Positions 9,420 to 18,781 of a DNA stretch of 64,000 nt are shown in pieces. The notes under the pieces were generated by a model. The model was not told the DNA's origin and ran no database searches. It saw only the letters and a list, made by a program, of their open reading frames with translations. The DNA lies in assembly GCA_037128595.1 (NCBI GenBank), contig JBAXWB010000014.1:1-64000 (forward strand), given 5' to 3'. Numbering within the stretch: position 1 is the first letter of the stretch; the number at the start of each line of letters is the position of its first letter. The DNA comes from a bacterium. GTDB lineage: Bacteria > Verrucomicrobiota > Kiritimatiellia > CAIKKV01 > CAITUY01. A program made the position numbers and the translations under genes.

Positions 9420-9829
9420 TCGCTGCTGTGTTTGATACCAACGTGGTGATCTCGGGCGTCCTTTCCCCTAATGGATCCCCGGGCAAACTCCTCAATGCGG
9501 TTCTCGACGGACTCTGTCAGCCGGTAGTGACCGACAGCGTTCTCGCTGAATATGAAGTCGTGCTGAGCCGCCCGAAATTCGGGTTTCCATCGTCCCGTAT
9601 CCATTCGTTGCTCGATGCCATCCGGTCACGTGCGGTTTTCGCCCCGTTCGCGCCGGTGATGAATGCAGGATCCTTGCCCGATGCCGATGACGTCATTTTT
9701 ATCGAAGCGGCTTTCGGTCTGAATGTTCCGATCGTCACCGGCAATGCCAAGCATTTCCCTAAACAGGTCGTAAAGCATATCCCCATCCTCTCGCCTGCCG
9801 AATTCCTCACCCGGTTTTACGGAGCCTGA
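9416..9829 (+). CDS. PIN-domain toxin (putative endoribonuclease)
   Basis: The 137-residue product has the PIN nuclease layout: VFDTNVVISG at the N-terminus (first metal-binding Asp, D7), an acidic residue in LAEYEVVLSRP, and LPDADDVIFIEAA followed by PIVTGNAKHF near the C-terminus. It matches the COG1569-like PIN family found with Phd-like antitoxins. Such enzymes cut RNA and stop growth when the antitoxin is lost. Translation is coupled to the antitoxin by an ATGA overlap. The length is normal and all the acidic residues expected by family appear present, so the toxin is probably active. The target RNA cannot be predicted. Confidence 0.85.
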   Translation: MIAAVFDTNVVISGVLSPNGSPGKLLNAVLDGLCQPVVTDSVLAEYEVVLSRPKFGFPSSRIHSLLDAIRSRAVFAPFAPVMNAGSLPDADDVIFIEAAFGLNVPIVTGNAKHFPKQVVKHIPILSPAEFLTRFYGA

Positions 9830-9835
9830 TAAAGA

Positions 9836-9923
9836 CGGCTCGGCAGGGACGCCTCGCCCTACCTGAAAAAATCACGTATGCTTGAACTAGTAATTGGGTA
9901 GGGCGAACCGTCCCGGTGAGCCG
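9836..9923. repeat. Large imperfect inverted repeat (REP/MITE-like)
   Basis: A 28-base arm at 9836-9863 (starting CGGCTCGGCAGGGACG) is inversely complementary, with a few mismatches, to 9896-9923 (ending CCCGGTGAGCCG). The arms flank a 32-base AT-rich middle. The element sits between the PIN toxin and the alpha-2-macroglobulin gene. Its look is that of a dispersed intergenic palindrome of the REP/REPIN or MITE type; copies elsewhere in the genome cannot be checked here. Confidence 0.7.
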
Positions 9924-10000
9924 CCGCGTCCGGTTAATGCGGGTTCTTGAGTAATACGTTCGGGTGGCGTATATAAGGACCCATCTACAAAGGAGGCGAC

Positions 10001-13000
10001 ATGAACACCCTGCGCAGTTCGGCTTTAATCTCGATTTTTGCCCTTTCACTTCTTCCCGCGCTTCATGCCCAACCCGGGCAACCTGATCCTGACCGTGAAT
10101 CCCTGCGGAGCCAGGCCCGGAAGCAATCGCAGCAGGGGAATTACAAGGAGGCCCTTGAGGCATTCATATCCCTTGCAACCGATTCCCTGGAAACCCCGGG
10201 GCTCGTGGGAAGTGACCTGCAAAGCGCCGTGGACTCCATGGGCGCACTCAACCGGATCAAGGAAGCGGATGCGTTTCTCGAGAAGGTCGTGGAGATCCAC
10301 TCCAATAACTGGATGGCGTTGGCGGCGGCGGCGAGGTGCCTGTCCCAGGGGGATCATAACGGAACGATCGTGGCGGGTACCTTCGAACGGGGGCCGCACC
10401 GGGGCCAGGGCCGTTATGTCAGCTCGGAGGAGCGCGATCGCATCCGGGCCTTGCAATGGATGGTCAAGGCCATGACGCTCATAGAAGGGTTGGCCCGTTC
10501 CCCGGGGGGAGAGGCGGGGGCTTTCTATGAGGAATTTGCCCGCATGCTGATGGGCGCCCGGGGCTATCAGGACGCCTGGCGGCTCCAGGTCCTGAGCGAT
10601 CTGACGGTCCTGCCGGATTACGAGGAGGGTCATATTTACTGGCGAAGCCGGGGCGAAACCCGCGGGGCGCCGGTGGATGAAGCCGGAAACCCGATCCTCT
10701 ACCCGGTGCCGGTCCGCTACGACGCCGCTGTGAGTGATGGTGAACGCTGGCGTTGGATGCTGAAACGGGCGACGGACCATGACCGGTCCCGCGCCGTTGC
10801 CGTTAAAATAACCCGGGCCGGCTTTCTGAGTCAGCAATTCGGGGTGGAAACCCTGGTCCGGGGTAACTGGCAGATGCCGCGGATTGACGAGGATGACCCC
10901 ACTGCGGCCACGGCCACGCTGGCGCTTCATACCCTGGCCGATGACGAGACCGTCGCCCGGCTGGCTGCGGGAATCAAGCGGTTCCGCCTGCCACCGGAGT
11001 TCGACTTTATCCGGCTTTACAGGGACGTCGCCGCCGAACCCAAATCCAGCGATGCCGAATCCGCCCTCAACGCCCTGGCCGAACTCTTCACCAACCGGCG
11101 CCAATACGAGCAGGCGGCCGCCTATTGGCGCGAGAGCATCAAGGGCTATGGCGCGGGCCAGGAGAACTGGAAGCAGAAACGACTCGACCAGATCGTCGGC
11201 AACTGGGGGCGGTTCGAACCGGCCCTGACCCAGCCCGCCGGACAGGGGGCGTCGCTGGAGTATCGCTTCCGGAACGGAACCCGGGTGGTGTTGGATGCCC
11301 GGGAAATCAACGTCCCTGAACTGCTGGCGGACATCAAGGAGTACTTGAAGTCCAACCCGAAAGAGTTGGATGGCGGGCGGCTAGCCCTCGATAACATTGG
11401 CTTCATGCTGGTTGAAAAAAACCTGACCAAATACCTGGGGCGTGAAACGGCCCGCTGGGAGTTGCCCCTCACTCCGAAACCGCGTCACTTCGACCGGGTG
11501 GTAACCGTGAACACCGGACTCAAGACGGCGGGCGCCTATCTGCTGACCGCAACGATGGCGAATGGGAATGTGAGTAAAATCGTGGTCTGGGTGAACGATA
11601 CCGTGATCGCCCGCAAGCAATCGGACAAGGCCGCCTGGTTCTATGTGGCGGATGCGGTCAGTGGTAAACCGCTCGAGGGGGTGAACGTCGAGTTCTTCGG
11701 GTACCGGCAGGATTACATCCAGAACTGGAAATCCATTGGCCGGCATTACAATGTCCTCACCACCGCCTTTGCCGAGACCACCGATCCGGATGGCCAGGTA
11801 ACTGCCTCCCGGAAAGATATCGAGCACACCTACCAGTGGTTGATCACGGCTACCACCCCCGACGGCCGCCTCGCCTTCATCGGGTTCTCGCCGTTCTGGT
11901 ATTGGCAGGATCAATATTCCGGTCAGGATTATAATCAGCGCAAAGTGTTTGGCATCAGCGACCGGCCGGTGTACCGGCCGGACCAGAAGGTGAACTTCAA
12001 ATTCTGGATCCGCCAGGCCCGTTATGACGAGGACAACACCTCCGATTACGCCGATCAGGATTTTGCCGTCATCATCACGAACCCCAAAGGCGACAAGGTG
12101 TTTGAGAAAACCTACAAGACCGATGGCGTGGCCGGGCTGCAAGGCGACCTGATGCTCCCGAAGGATGCGGCGCTGGGTCAGTATTATGCCTATATCTGGA
12201 AGGGGGGAAGCAGTTGGGGTGGAATGAACTTCCGGGTGGAGGAGTACAAAAAACCTGAGTTCGAGGTGACGATTGATGCACCCAAGGAGCCCGTCATGCT
12301 GGGCGAGACGATGACCGCGACGATAAAGGCGAAATACTATTTCGGTGCCGCCGTGAAGAAGGCGAAGGTCAAGCTCAAGGTCACCCGCACCAGTTACAGT
12401 GCCAACTGGTACCCGCCCATGCCCTGGGATTGGTTCTATGGGCCCGGCTATTGGTGGTTTGCGTCCGACTACGCCTGGTTTCCCGGCTGGCGGGACTGGG
12501 GTTGCTTGTGCCCGCGCAGCTGGTGGTGGCCGGCTCCCTCTACCCCGCCCGAACTGGTGGCCGAGGCGGAAGTGCCCATCGGTGAGGATGGCACGGTGAA
12601 GTGGCCGATCGATACCCGGCTGGCGAAGGAACTGCACGGCGATACCGACCACAAGTATGAGATCACCGCCGAAGTGACCGACGAGTCACGGCGGACGATT
12701 GTCGGCCAGGGTACGGTGCTGGTCGCGCGTAAGCCCTTCAAGGTCACCGCCTGGGTCGACCGGGGGCACTACCGCCAGGGTGACGTGGTGAAGGCAGACT
12801 TTGCGGCGCGGACGCTCGACGGAAAACCCGTCAAGGGCGGGGGTGAACTGGTGCTTTACCGGGTCGGTTACAAGAACGGGACGCCGGTGGAGAGCGTAGT
12901 CCGGAAGTGGGAGCTCGACACGAATGAGGAGGGGCTGGCTTCCCAGAAGATTCAGGCCTCTGCAGCAGGCCAGTACCGGCTGTCCTACACCGTGAAGGAT

Positions 13001-16000
13001 GAGAAGCGCCACTCCATCGAAGGCGGTTATGTGTTTGTGGTCCGCGGTGAGGGGTTCGATGGACGGGACTTCAAGTTCAGCGAACTCGAACTCATTCCCG
13101 AAGCCCGCGAATACCGGCCGGGCGACAAGGTGCGCCTGATGATCAATACCGATCATCCCGGGGCCACCATCCTGCTATTTGTGCGGCCGTCAAACGGCGT
13201 CTACCTGAAGCCGAAACTGCTGCGCCTGGCCGGGAAGAGCACGATCGAGGAAATTGAAGTGGTCCGGAAAGATATGCCCAACTTCTTTATCGAAGCCATG
13301 ACGGTGTTTGATGGACGGCTCTACACCCAGACGCGCGAAATCATCGTTCCCCCGGAGAAGCGGGTTTTGAATGTCGATGTGCTGCCCTCGGCCGAAACCT
13401 TCAAGCCCGGTGAACAGGCGACGATCAAGGTGCGGGTCACGGACTTCTTCGGGCAGCCCCTGGCCGGTTCCACGGTGATGAGTGTGTATGACAAGGCGGT
13501 CGAATATATTTCCGGCGGCTCCAACGTGGAGGGGATCCGTGACTTCTTCTGGAAATGGCGCCGGCACCACACGCCCCACACGGAAAGCAATCTGGATCGA
13601 TGGCTTTCGAACCTGACGCCTCCACGGATGTTGACCATGGATAACCTCGGGATATTCGGGGAAGGGGTGGTCGATGAGGTCGGGGAAACGTTTGGTCTGG
13701 TGAAACGAAAAGGTGAGGCAGGCCGCGGTAATGCACGATCCCTGAGAATGGCCGGGCGTGAAGACGGCATGGTGATGGCCGCCGCGAAGAGCAGCATGAT
13801 GGAAATGGCGGCCCCGGCTTGCGCGCCAGCTGAAGGTATGAACGCATTGGCCTCAACATTGGATGGCGATCAAGGCGGGGGCGGTTCCGGCGCGGCCGTT
13901 GAGCCGGTGGTGCGCTCAGCCTTCGCTGATACCGCCTACTGGAATCCCGCGCTGGATACTGATTCCAACGGGATCACCGAGGTCAGCTTCAAGATGCCCG
14001 AGAATCTGACCGGATGGAAAATCAAGACCTGGGTAATGGGGCAGGGCACGAAAGTGGGGGAGGGCGTGGCGGAGGTAGTGACGGCCAAGAAGGTGATGCT
14101 CCGGTTGCAGGCCCCGCGCTTCTTTGTTGAAAAGGACGAGGTGGTGCTCTCGGCCAACATCCATAACGCCCTGAAGACCGACAAATCGGTTCAAGCCGTG
14201 CTGGAAGTGGACGGCGGGTGTCTGGAGCTGCAGGGCGCAGCCGCTGCGGGCAATCAGGTGGCAGCCGCCGTCCCGGCGGCTGTTGGGAAGCGGCAAGGAA
14301 GCCCGAATGCGTTCGCCGGGACGTCGAACGCCACCCTGATAAAAATCAAAGCGGGCGAGGATCAGCGCGTCGATTGGCGCGTAAAGGTCGTTCGCGAAGG
14401 AACGGCCGTCGTCCGCATGAAGGCCCTGACGGATGAGGAGTCCGATGCCATGGAGATGACCTTCCCGGTCTATGTCCACGGGATGCTCAAGACTGAATCC
14501 TGGTCAGGGGTGCTGCGGCCGGACCGTGACCGCCAGGACGTCACGGTCACGGTCCCCGCCGAGCGGCGGCCCGAGTCATCCCGGCTGGAGCTCCGTTTCT
14601 CGCCGACCCTGGCCGCTGCCCTGGTGGATGCGCTTCCCTATATGGTGGATTATCCTTACGGCTGCACCGAGCAGACGCTTAACCGGTTCCTTCCCACGGT
14701 GCTCGTTCAGAAGGTGCTCAAGGAGATGGGGCTGGATCTTTCGGCGATCCGGGATAAACAGACCAACCTGAATTCCCAGGAAATCGGCGATGACAAGGAG
14801 CGGGCGGCGCAATGGAAGCGGAGCCATCAGACTGATTCCGGGCAGGACCGTAACCCGGTGTTTGATGAGGCCGTGGTAAACGACATGGTGAAGCAGGGGC
14901 TCAAGGCGCTGACGGCCATGCAGTGTGACGATGGCGGGTGGGGCTGGTTCTCCGGCTGGGGCGAACACTCCTGGCCGCACACCACGGCCACGGTGGTGCA
15001 TGGCCTTCAGATCGCAAAACAGAACGGGGTTGCACTGGTGCCCGGCGTGCTGGAACGGGGAGTGGACTGGCTCGGGAAATATCAGGCGGAGGAATTACGG
15101 AAGTTGAGGAATACCGCGTTGCATCTCACCCTCCTGGATGGCAAGGATCATGCCGATGACATGGATGCCTTCGCCTATATGGTATTGGTGGATGCGGGCA
15201 AGGACAGTTCCGCCATGCGCGACTCCTTGTACAATGGCCGGACGAATCTCTCGGTCTATGCCAAGGCGATGGTCGGACTCGCCCTGCATCGCAGCGGTCA
15301 GGTTGAAAAGCGGGATATGATCCTGCGCAATATCGGGCAGTATCTGGTCCGGGATCCTGAAAACCAGACCGCCCACCTCAACCTCGGGAACGACGGCTAT
15401 AGGTGGTGCTGGTATGGCAGCGAGACCGAGGCGCATGCCTATTACCTGAAACTGCTGGCGGCGACGGAGCCCAAGGGAGAGGTGGCTCCGGAACTGGTCA
15501 AGTATCTGCTCAACAACCGCAAGCATGCCACCTATTGGAACTCCACGCGCGACACGGCATTGTGTCTCGAGGCCATGGCGGAGTATCTCAAGGCGAGCGG
15601 GGAGGATAAGCCCGACATGACGGTTCAGATTTATGTGGATGGCGCCAAGGTCAAGGAAAGCCGGATTACGGCTGACACGCTCTTCGCGTTTGATAACAAG
15701 CTGGTGATGGAAGGTCCCGCCGTGACCACCGGTAAACATCTGATCGAGGTGCGGCGAGTGGGGCGCGGGCCGGTGTATTTCAACACCTACTTGACCACCT
15801 TCACGCTGGAAGACCCGATCACCCGCGCGGGCCTGGAGATCAAGGTCAACCGGTCGTTCTATAAGCTCGTACCTGCCAAAAAGACCATCAAGGCGGCAGG
15901 CTCACGCGGTCAGGCGCTGGACCAGAAGGTCGAGAAATTTGAACGCCAACGGCTCACCAACGGAGATCGCCTCAAGAGCGGAGACCTGATCGAGGTGGAA

Positions 16001-16306
16001 CTGGAGATCGCGAGCAAGAACGACTACGAATACATCCTCTTCGAAGACATGAAGGCGGCGGGCTTTGAGCCCGTAGACGCGCGGAGCGGCTACACGGGGA
16101 ATGATCTGGGGGCCTACGTCGAGTTCCGTGATGAGCGGGTCTGTTTCTTTGTCCGTCAGTTGGCGCGAGGCCAGAACAGTGTGGCCTACCGGCTGCGGGC
16201 CGAGATCCCCGGCCGGTTCAGCGCCCTTCCGACCAAGGGCAGTTCCATGTATGCCCCGGAGTTGAAGGCCAATTCAGACGAGATGAAGTTACGGATTGAG
16301 GATTAA
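10001..16306 (+). CDS. Bacterial alpha-2-macroglobulin with thioester motif
   Basis: The 2101-residue product is a protease-trapping envelope protein of the bacterial alpha-2-macroglobulin (YfhM-like) family. The ATG at 10001 has a strong AAAGGAGG site. A signal peptide (about 1-23, ending LPALHAQ) is followed by a helical TPR-like part. MG domains follow: AAWFYVADAVSGKPLEGV and then YRPDQKVNFKFWI. The bait-region area (about 1210-1310) is Met-, Ala- and Gly-rich. The thioester motif PYGCTEQ is intact, with Cys at about 1555, inside the helical complement-like domain (CDDGGWGWFSGWGEHSWPHTT region). There is no lipobox Cys near the signal cleavage site, so it may be soluble in the periplasm. 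An unusual Trp-rich insertion lies at about 802-848. Family members are often next to pbpC; here the next gene is murA instead. Confidence 0.9.
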   Translation: MNTLRSSALISIFALSLLPALHAQPGQPDPDRESLRSQARKQSQQGNYKEALEAFISLATDSLETPGLVGSDLQSAVDSMGALNRIKEADAFLEKVVEIHSNNWMALAAAARCLSQGDHNGTIVAGTFERGPHRGQGRYVSSEERDRIRALQWMVKAMTLIEGLARSPGGEAGAFYEEFARMLMGARGYQDAWRLQVLSDLTVLPDYEEGHIYWRSRGETRGAPVDEAGNPILYPVPVRYDAAVSDGERWRWMLKRATDHDRSRAVAVKITRAGFLSQQFGVETLVRGNWQMPRIDEDDPTAATATLALHTLADDETVARLAAGIKRFRLPPEFDFIRLYRDVAAEPKSSDAESALNALAELFTNRRQYEQAAAYWRESIKGYGAGQENWKQKRLDQIVGNWGRFEPALTQPAGQGASLEYRFRNGTRVVLDAREINVPELLADIKEYLKSNPKELDGGRLALDNIGFMLVEKNLTKYLGRETARWELPLTPKPRHFDRVVTVNTGLKTAGAYLLTATMANGNVSKIVVWVNDTVIARKQSDKAAWFYVADAVSGKPLEGVNVEFFGYRQDYIQNWKSIGRHYNVLTTAFAETTDPDGQVTASRKDIEHTYQWLITATTPDGRLAFIGFSPFWYWQDQYSGQDYNQRKVFGISDRPVYRPDQKVNFKFWIRQARYDEDNTSDYADQDFAVIITNPKGDKVFEKTYKTDGVAGLQGDLMLPKDAALGQYYAYIWKGGSSWGGMNFRVEEYKKPEFEVTIDAPKEPVMLGETMTATIKAKYYFGAAVKKAKVKLKVTRTSYSANWYPPMPWDWFYGPGYWWFASDYAWFPGWRDWGCLCPRSWWWPAPSTPPELVAEAEVPIGEDGTVKWPIDTRLAKELHGDTDHKYEITAEVTDESRRTIVGQGTVLVARKPFKVTAWVDRGHYRQGDVVKADFAARTLDGKPVKGGGELVLYRVGYKNGTPVESVVRKWELDTNEEGLASQKIQASAAGQYRLSYTVKDEKRHSIEGGYVFVVRGEGFDGRDFKFSELELIPEAREYRPGDKVRLMINTDHPGATILLFVRPSNGVYLKPKLLRLAGKSTIEEIEVVRKDMPNFFIEAMTVFDGRLYTQTREIIVPPEKRVLNVDVLPSAETFKPGEQATIKVRVTDFFGQPLAGSTVMSVYDKAVEYISGGSNVEGIRDFFWKWRRHHTPHTESNLDRWLSNLTPPRMLTMDNLGIFGEGVVDEVGETFGLVKRKGEAGRGNARSLRMAGREDGMVMAAAKSSMMEMAAPACAPAEGMNALASTLDGDQGGGGSGAAVEPVVRSAFADTAYWNPALDTDSNGITEVSFKMPENLTGWKIKTWVMGQGTKVGEGVAEVVTAKKVMLRLQAPRFFVEKDEVVLSANIHNALKTDKSVQAVLEVDGGCLELQGAAAAGNQVAAAVPAAVGKRQGSPNAFAGTSNATLIKIKAGEDQRVDWRVKVVREGTAVVRMKALTDEESDAMEMTFPVYVHGMLKTESWSGVLRPDRDRQDVTVTVPAERRPESSRLELRFSPTLAAALVDALPYMVDYPYGCTEQTLNRFLPTVLVQKVLKEMGLDLSAIRDKQTNLNSQEIGDDKERAAQWKRSHQTDSGQDRNPVFDEAVVNDMVKQGLKALTAMQCDDGGWGWFSGWGEHSWPHTTATVVHGLQIAKQNGVALVPGVLERGVDWLGKYQAEELRKLRNTALHLTLLDGKDHADDMDAFAYMVLVDAGKDSSAMRDSLYNGRTNLSVYAKAMVGLALHRSGQVEKRDMILRNIGQYLVRDPENQTAHLNLGNDGYRWCWYGSETEAHAYYLKLLAATEPKGEVAPELVKYLLNNRKHATYWNSTRDTALCLEAMAEYLKASGEDKPDMTVQIYVDGAKVKESRITADTLFAFDNKLVMEGPAVTTGKHLIEVRRVGRGPVYFNTYLTTFTLEDPITRAGLEIKVNRSFYKLVPAKKTIKAAGSRGQALDQKVEKFERQRLTNGDRLKSGDLIEVELEIASKNDYEYILFEDMKAAGFEPVDARSGYTGNDLGAYVEFRDERVCFFVRQLARGQNSVAYRLRAEIPGRFSALPTKGSSMYAPELKANSDEMKLRIED

Positions 16307-16350
16307 TGGTACTTGCGCTTCTGTTTCGGCTCTGGCAGGTTTAAATTTAT

Positions 16351-17625
16351 ATGGCACGATTCATTATTCATGGCGGGAAGCGCCTTTCGGGAACCTACGT
16401 TCCAAGCGGCAATAAAAATGCCGTGCTCCCGATGTTGGCGGCCTGTGTTCTGACCGATAAACCCGTGACGCTTGAAAACGTACCGCTGATTGAGGATGTT
16501 CACACCATGCTGGAGCTGCTCTCCGGCCTGGGCGTGGAGATCGGAGTGAAGGACCATACGGTTACCCTTTGTGCCAAAGGACTACGCCGCAGCAAGTTGG
16601 ATCCTGTTTTATGTAGTAAAGTCAGATCGTCCATTTTGCTGGCAGGCCCTATGGCGGCCAGGCTGGGGAAGGTCACACTCTCTCCTCCCGGTGGTGATGT
16701 GATTGGACGTCGCCGGTTAGACACTCATTTCCAGGGGTTGCAGGCGTTGGGGATTGACGTAGAGGGTGGCCAGAATTTCGTCTTCCGCCGGAAACGATTT
16801 GAAGGCGCGGCCATGGTCCTCGATGAGGCCAGTGTGACGGCCACGGAAAACGTGCTGATGGCGGCCACCCTGGCCCGCGGGCAGACGACCATTTTTAATG
16901 CCGCTTGTGAGCCGCACGTGACAGATCTGGCCTTGCTGCTCAACAAGATGGGCGCGCAGATCTCGGGGTTGGGCACCAATCGCCTCGTGATCAACGGGGT
17001 CGACGCCCTGCAGGGAGCAACGCACCGGGTGCAGCCTGACTATATTGAGATTGGTAGTTTTGTGGCGGCCGCTGCCGCGACAGGGGGCGATTTGCGGGTG
17101 ACGGGGGTGGAGCCTGAGCCGATGCTGATTATCGGGAAAACCTTCCAGAAGCTGGGAATTAAATTGCAGATGGAGGGGACCACGGTATCCCTCTCCCCCC
17201 GCCGGGCCATGCGGATCACCAAGGATTTTGGTGGGGCGATTCCAAAGATCGAGGATGGGCCCTGGCCGAGTTTCCCGTCGGATTTGATGAGTGTCTCCCT
17301 GGTGGCGGCCACGCAGACGAAGGGGACCATCCTCTTTTTTGAAAAGATGTTTGAGAGCCGGATGTATTTTGTTGATTACCTGATTGGCATGGGAGCGGGG
17401 GTGGTGGTGTGCGATCCGCACCGGGTATTGGTTACCGGGCCCGCCCGCCTCCATGGCATCCATATGGCCAGCCCTGATATCCGTGCCGGCATGGCTCTTC
17501 TGATTGCCGCCCTTTGCGCCAAAGGCGAGAGCGTCATCAACAACGCCCAGAGCATTGACCGCGGCTATGAGCGCGTCGAAGAGCGCCTCCGCGCCCTTGG
17601 CGCCGACATCGTGCGGGAAGGATGA
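16351..17625 (+). CDS. murA: UDP-N-acetylglucosamine 1-carboxyvinyltransferase, Cys-to-Asp variant
   Basis: The 424-residue product carries out the first committed step of peptidoglycan synthesis, adding enolpyruvate from PEP to UDP-GlcNAc. It has the N-terminal SGNKNAVLPMLAA with the conserved Lys, and the inside-out barrel repeat pattern. In the catalytic loop the usual PGGCxIGxRPxDLH reads PGGDVIGRRRLDTHF, so the position of E. coli Cys115 is Asp116. This replacement is known to leave MurA active and to block alkylation by fosfomycin, so natural fosfomycin resistance is expected. The gene lies 44 bases after the alpha-2-macroglobulin gene with only a weak ribosome site. Its stop overlaps the next gene by four bases. 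Confidence 0.93.
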   Translation: MARFIIHGGKRLSGTYVPSGNKNAVLPMLAACVLTDKPVTLENVPLIEDVHTMLELLSGLGVEIGVKDHTVTLCAKGLRRSKLDPVLCSKVRSSILLAGPMAARLGKVTLSPPGGDVIGRRRLDTHFQGLQALGIDVEGGQNFVFRRKRFEGAAMVLDEASVTATENVLMAATLARGQTTIFNAACEPHVTDLALLLNKMGAQISGLGTNRLVINGVDALQGATHRVQPDYIEIGSFVAAAAATGGDLRVTGVEPEPMLIIGKTFQKLGIKLQMEGTTVSLSPRRAMRITKDFGGAIPKIEDGPWPSFPSDLMSVSLVAATQTKGTILFFEKMFESRMYFVDYLIGMGAGVVVCDPHRVLVTGPARLHGIHMASPDIRAGMALLIAALCAKGESVINNAQSIDRGYERVEERLRALGADIVREG

Positions 17626-18764
17626 AGCGGGTAGAGGGGCAGGGCTTCATTCATTTTATGCATTCGCCTGAATTCCACCAGGAACTGGAACGGCGCATCC
17701 TTCACGGACTGATCTGTGAATGGAAGAGCGCCGTCGGCATGCTGTCGCCCCCCCTCAGGAAGCGACTGGCCTTACCCGGCTTCGAACTCCGTGATTTTGA
17801 AAAGCGGTGGGCTGAGTGGCATCGCGACCGGCGGCTCATGGCTTTCAGCCGCAAGTTGGTCCTGAACCACCGGTGGATGACCGTCCGGGAGGTTCTACTC
17901 CATGAGCTGGCCCACCAGGTGACGGATGAAGTGCTCGGCGGGGCCGATCAGCCGCATGGCACCCGGTTTCAGGAGGCCTGTCGTCTGGTCAACGCGGATC
18001 CCCGCGCGGCGGGGGACTTTCCTTCTCTCTATGAGACGCTTAACACGGGGGAACTCGATGACAATGACCGGATCCTGTTGCGTGTGAAAAAACTGCTGGC
18101 CCTGTCTGGAAGTTCCAACCGGCATGAGGCTGAGCTGGCCATGACGAAAGTCCACGAGACTATTGCCCGCTACAATATTGATCTGTTGTCCAGTCCGGCA
18201 CACCGGCAGTATTGCAGCCTCTGTCTCGGGGAGCCCCGGCTGAAGCAGTCGGCCGACGAGTACGCCTTGAGCCGGTTGCTACAGGATTACTACTTCGTGG
18301 AAGCCGTATGGATCTGTGCCTATGTGGTCGAGAAGGAACGGATGGGCCGGATTCTTGAAATCAGCGGCACCACGGAGAACGTCAAGATGGCCGGTTACGT
18401 GTATGACTTTCTCAAGCGGACCATCAAGGACCAGTGGCAGGTGTTCAAGAAGGGGCGCATCGGCAAGCCCGGCAGCAAGGTGGATTTTGCGCTGGGCCTG
18501 TTGAGCGGTTTTTCGGAAAAGCTGAAGACCCAGGACAGCGCGCTTGAGAAAGACAGCCCCGCCACCTATGCACTGATGAAGCGGGCGGATATTCAGCTCG
18601 CGACGTATCTGCGGGTCCGCCACCCCCGGCTCCGCAAGTCGTCCGGCTCCGGCCGCAACATCGATCAGGATGTTCTCCGCGCCGGTCAGGCCGTAGGCCG
18701 CAAGACCATCCTCTCCAAGCCCCTCGAACGCGGGATCATCCGCCGTAAATTCCTGTTGGGCTGA
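17622..18764 (+). CDS. SprT-like metallopeptidase/DUF2786 protein
   Basis: The 380-residue product overlaps the murA stop by ATGA, so translation is probably coupled. Its N-terminal half has LLHELAHQVTDEVLGGADQPHGTRF, a HExxH-type zinc motif with a following His, as in SprT/WSS1-like peptidases. From about residue 145 comes RVKKLLALSGSSNRHEAELAMTKVHETIARYNI, the pattern of DUF2786, followed by a helical and Lys/Arg-rich C-terminus. It has no signal peptide and should be cytoplasmic. The substrate is unknown; the murA linkage may simply reflect operon packing. Confidence 0.75.
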   Translation: MKRVEGQGFIHFMHSPEFHQELERRILHGLICEWKSAVGMLSPPLRKRLALPGFELRDFEKRWAEWHRDRRLMAFSRKLVLNHRWMTVREVLLHELAHQVTDEVLGGADQPHGTRFQEACRLVNADPRAAGDFPSLYETLNTGELDDNDRILLRVKKLLALSGSSNRHEAELAMTKVHETIARYNIDLLSSPAHRQYCSLCLGEPRLKQSADEYALSRLLQDYYFVEAVWICAYVVEKERMGRILEISGTTENVKMAGYVYDFLKRTIKDQWQVFKKGRIGKPGSKVDFALGLLSGFSEKLKTQDSALEKDSPATYALMKRADIQLATYLRVRHPRLRKSSGSGRNIDQDVLRAGQAVGRKTILSKPLERGIIRRKFLLG

Positions 18765-18781
18765 GAGGGGCCTGCGATTGG

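Noticed and set aside
11381-12652. Long leftward open frame (423 residues) inside the alpha-2-macroglobulin gene
   Set aside because: The plus-strand frame carries all family motifs; the reverse frame is a shadow.
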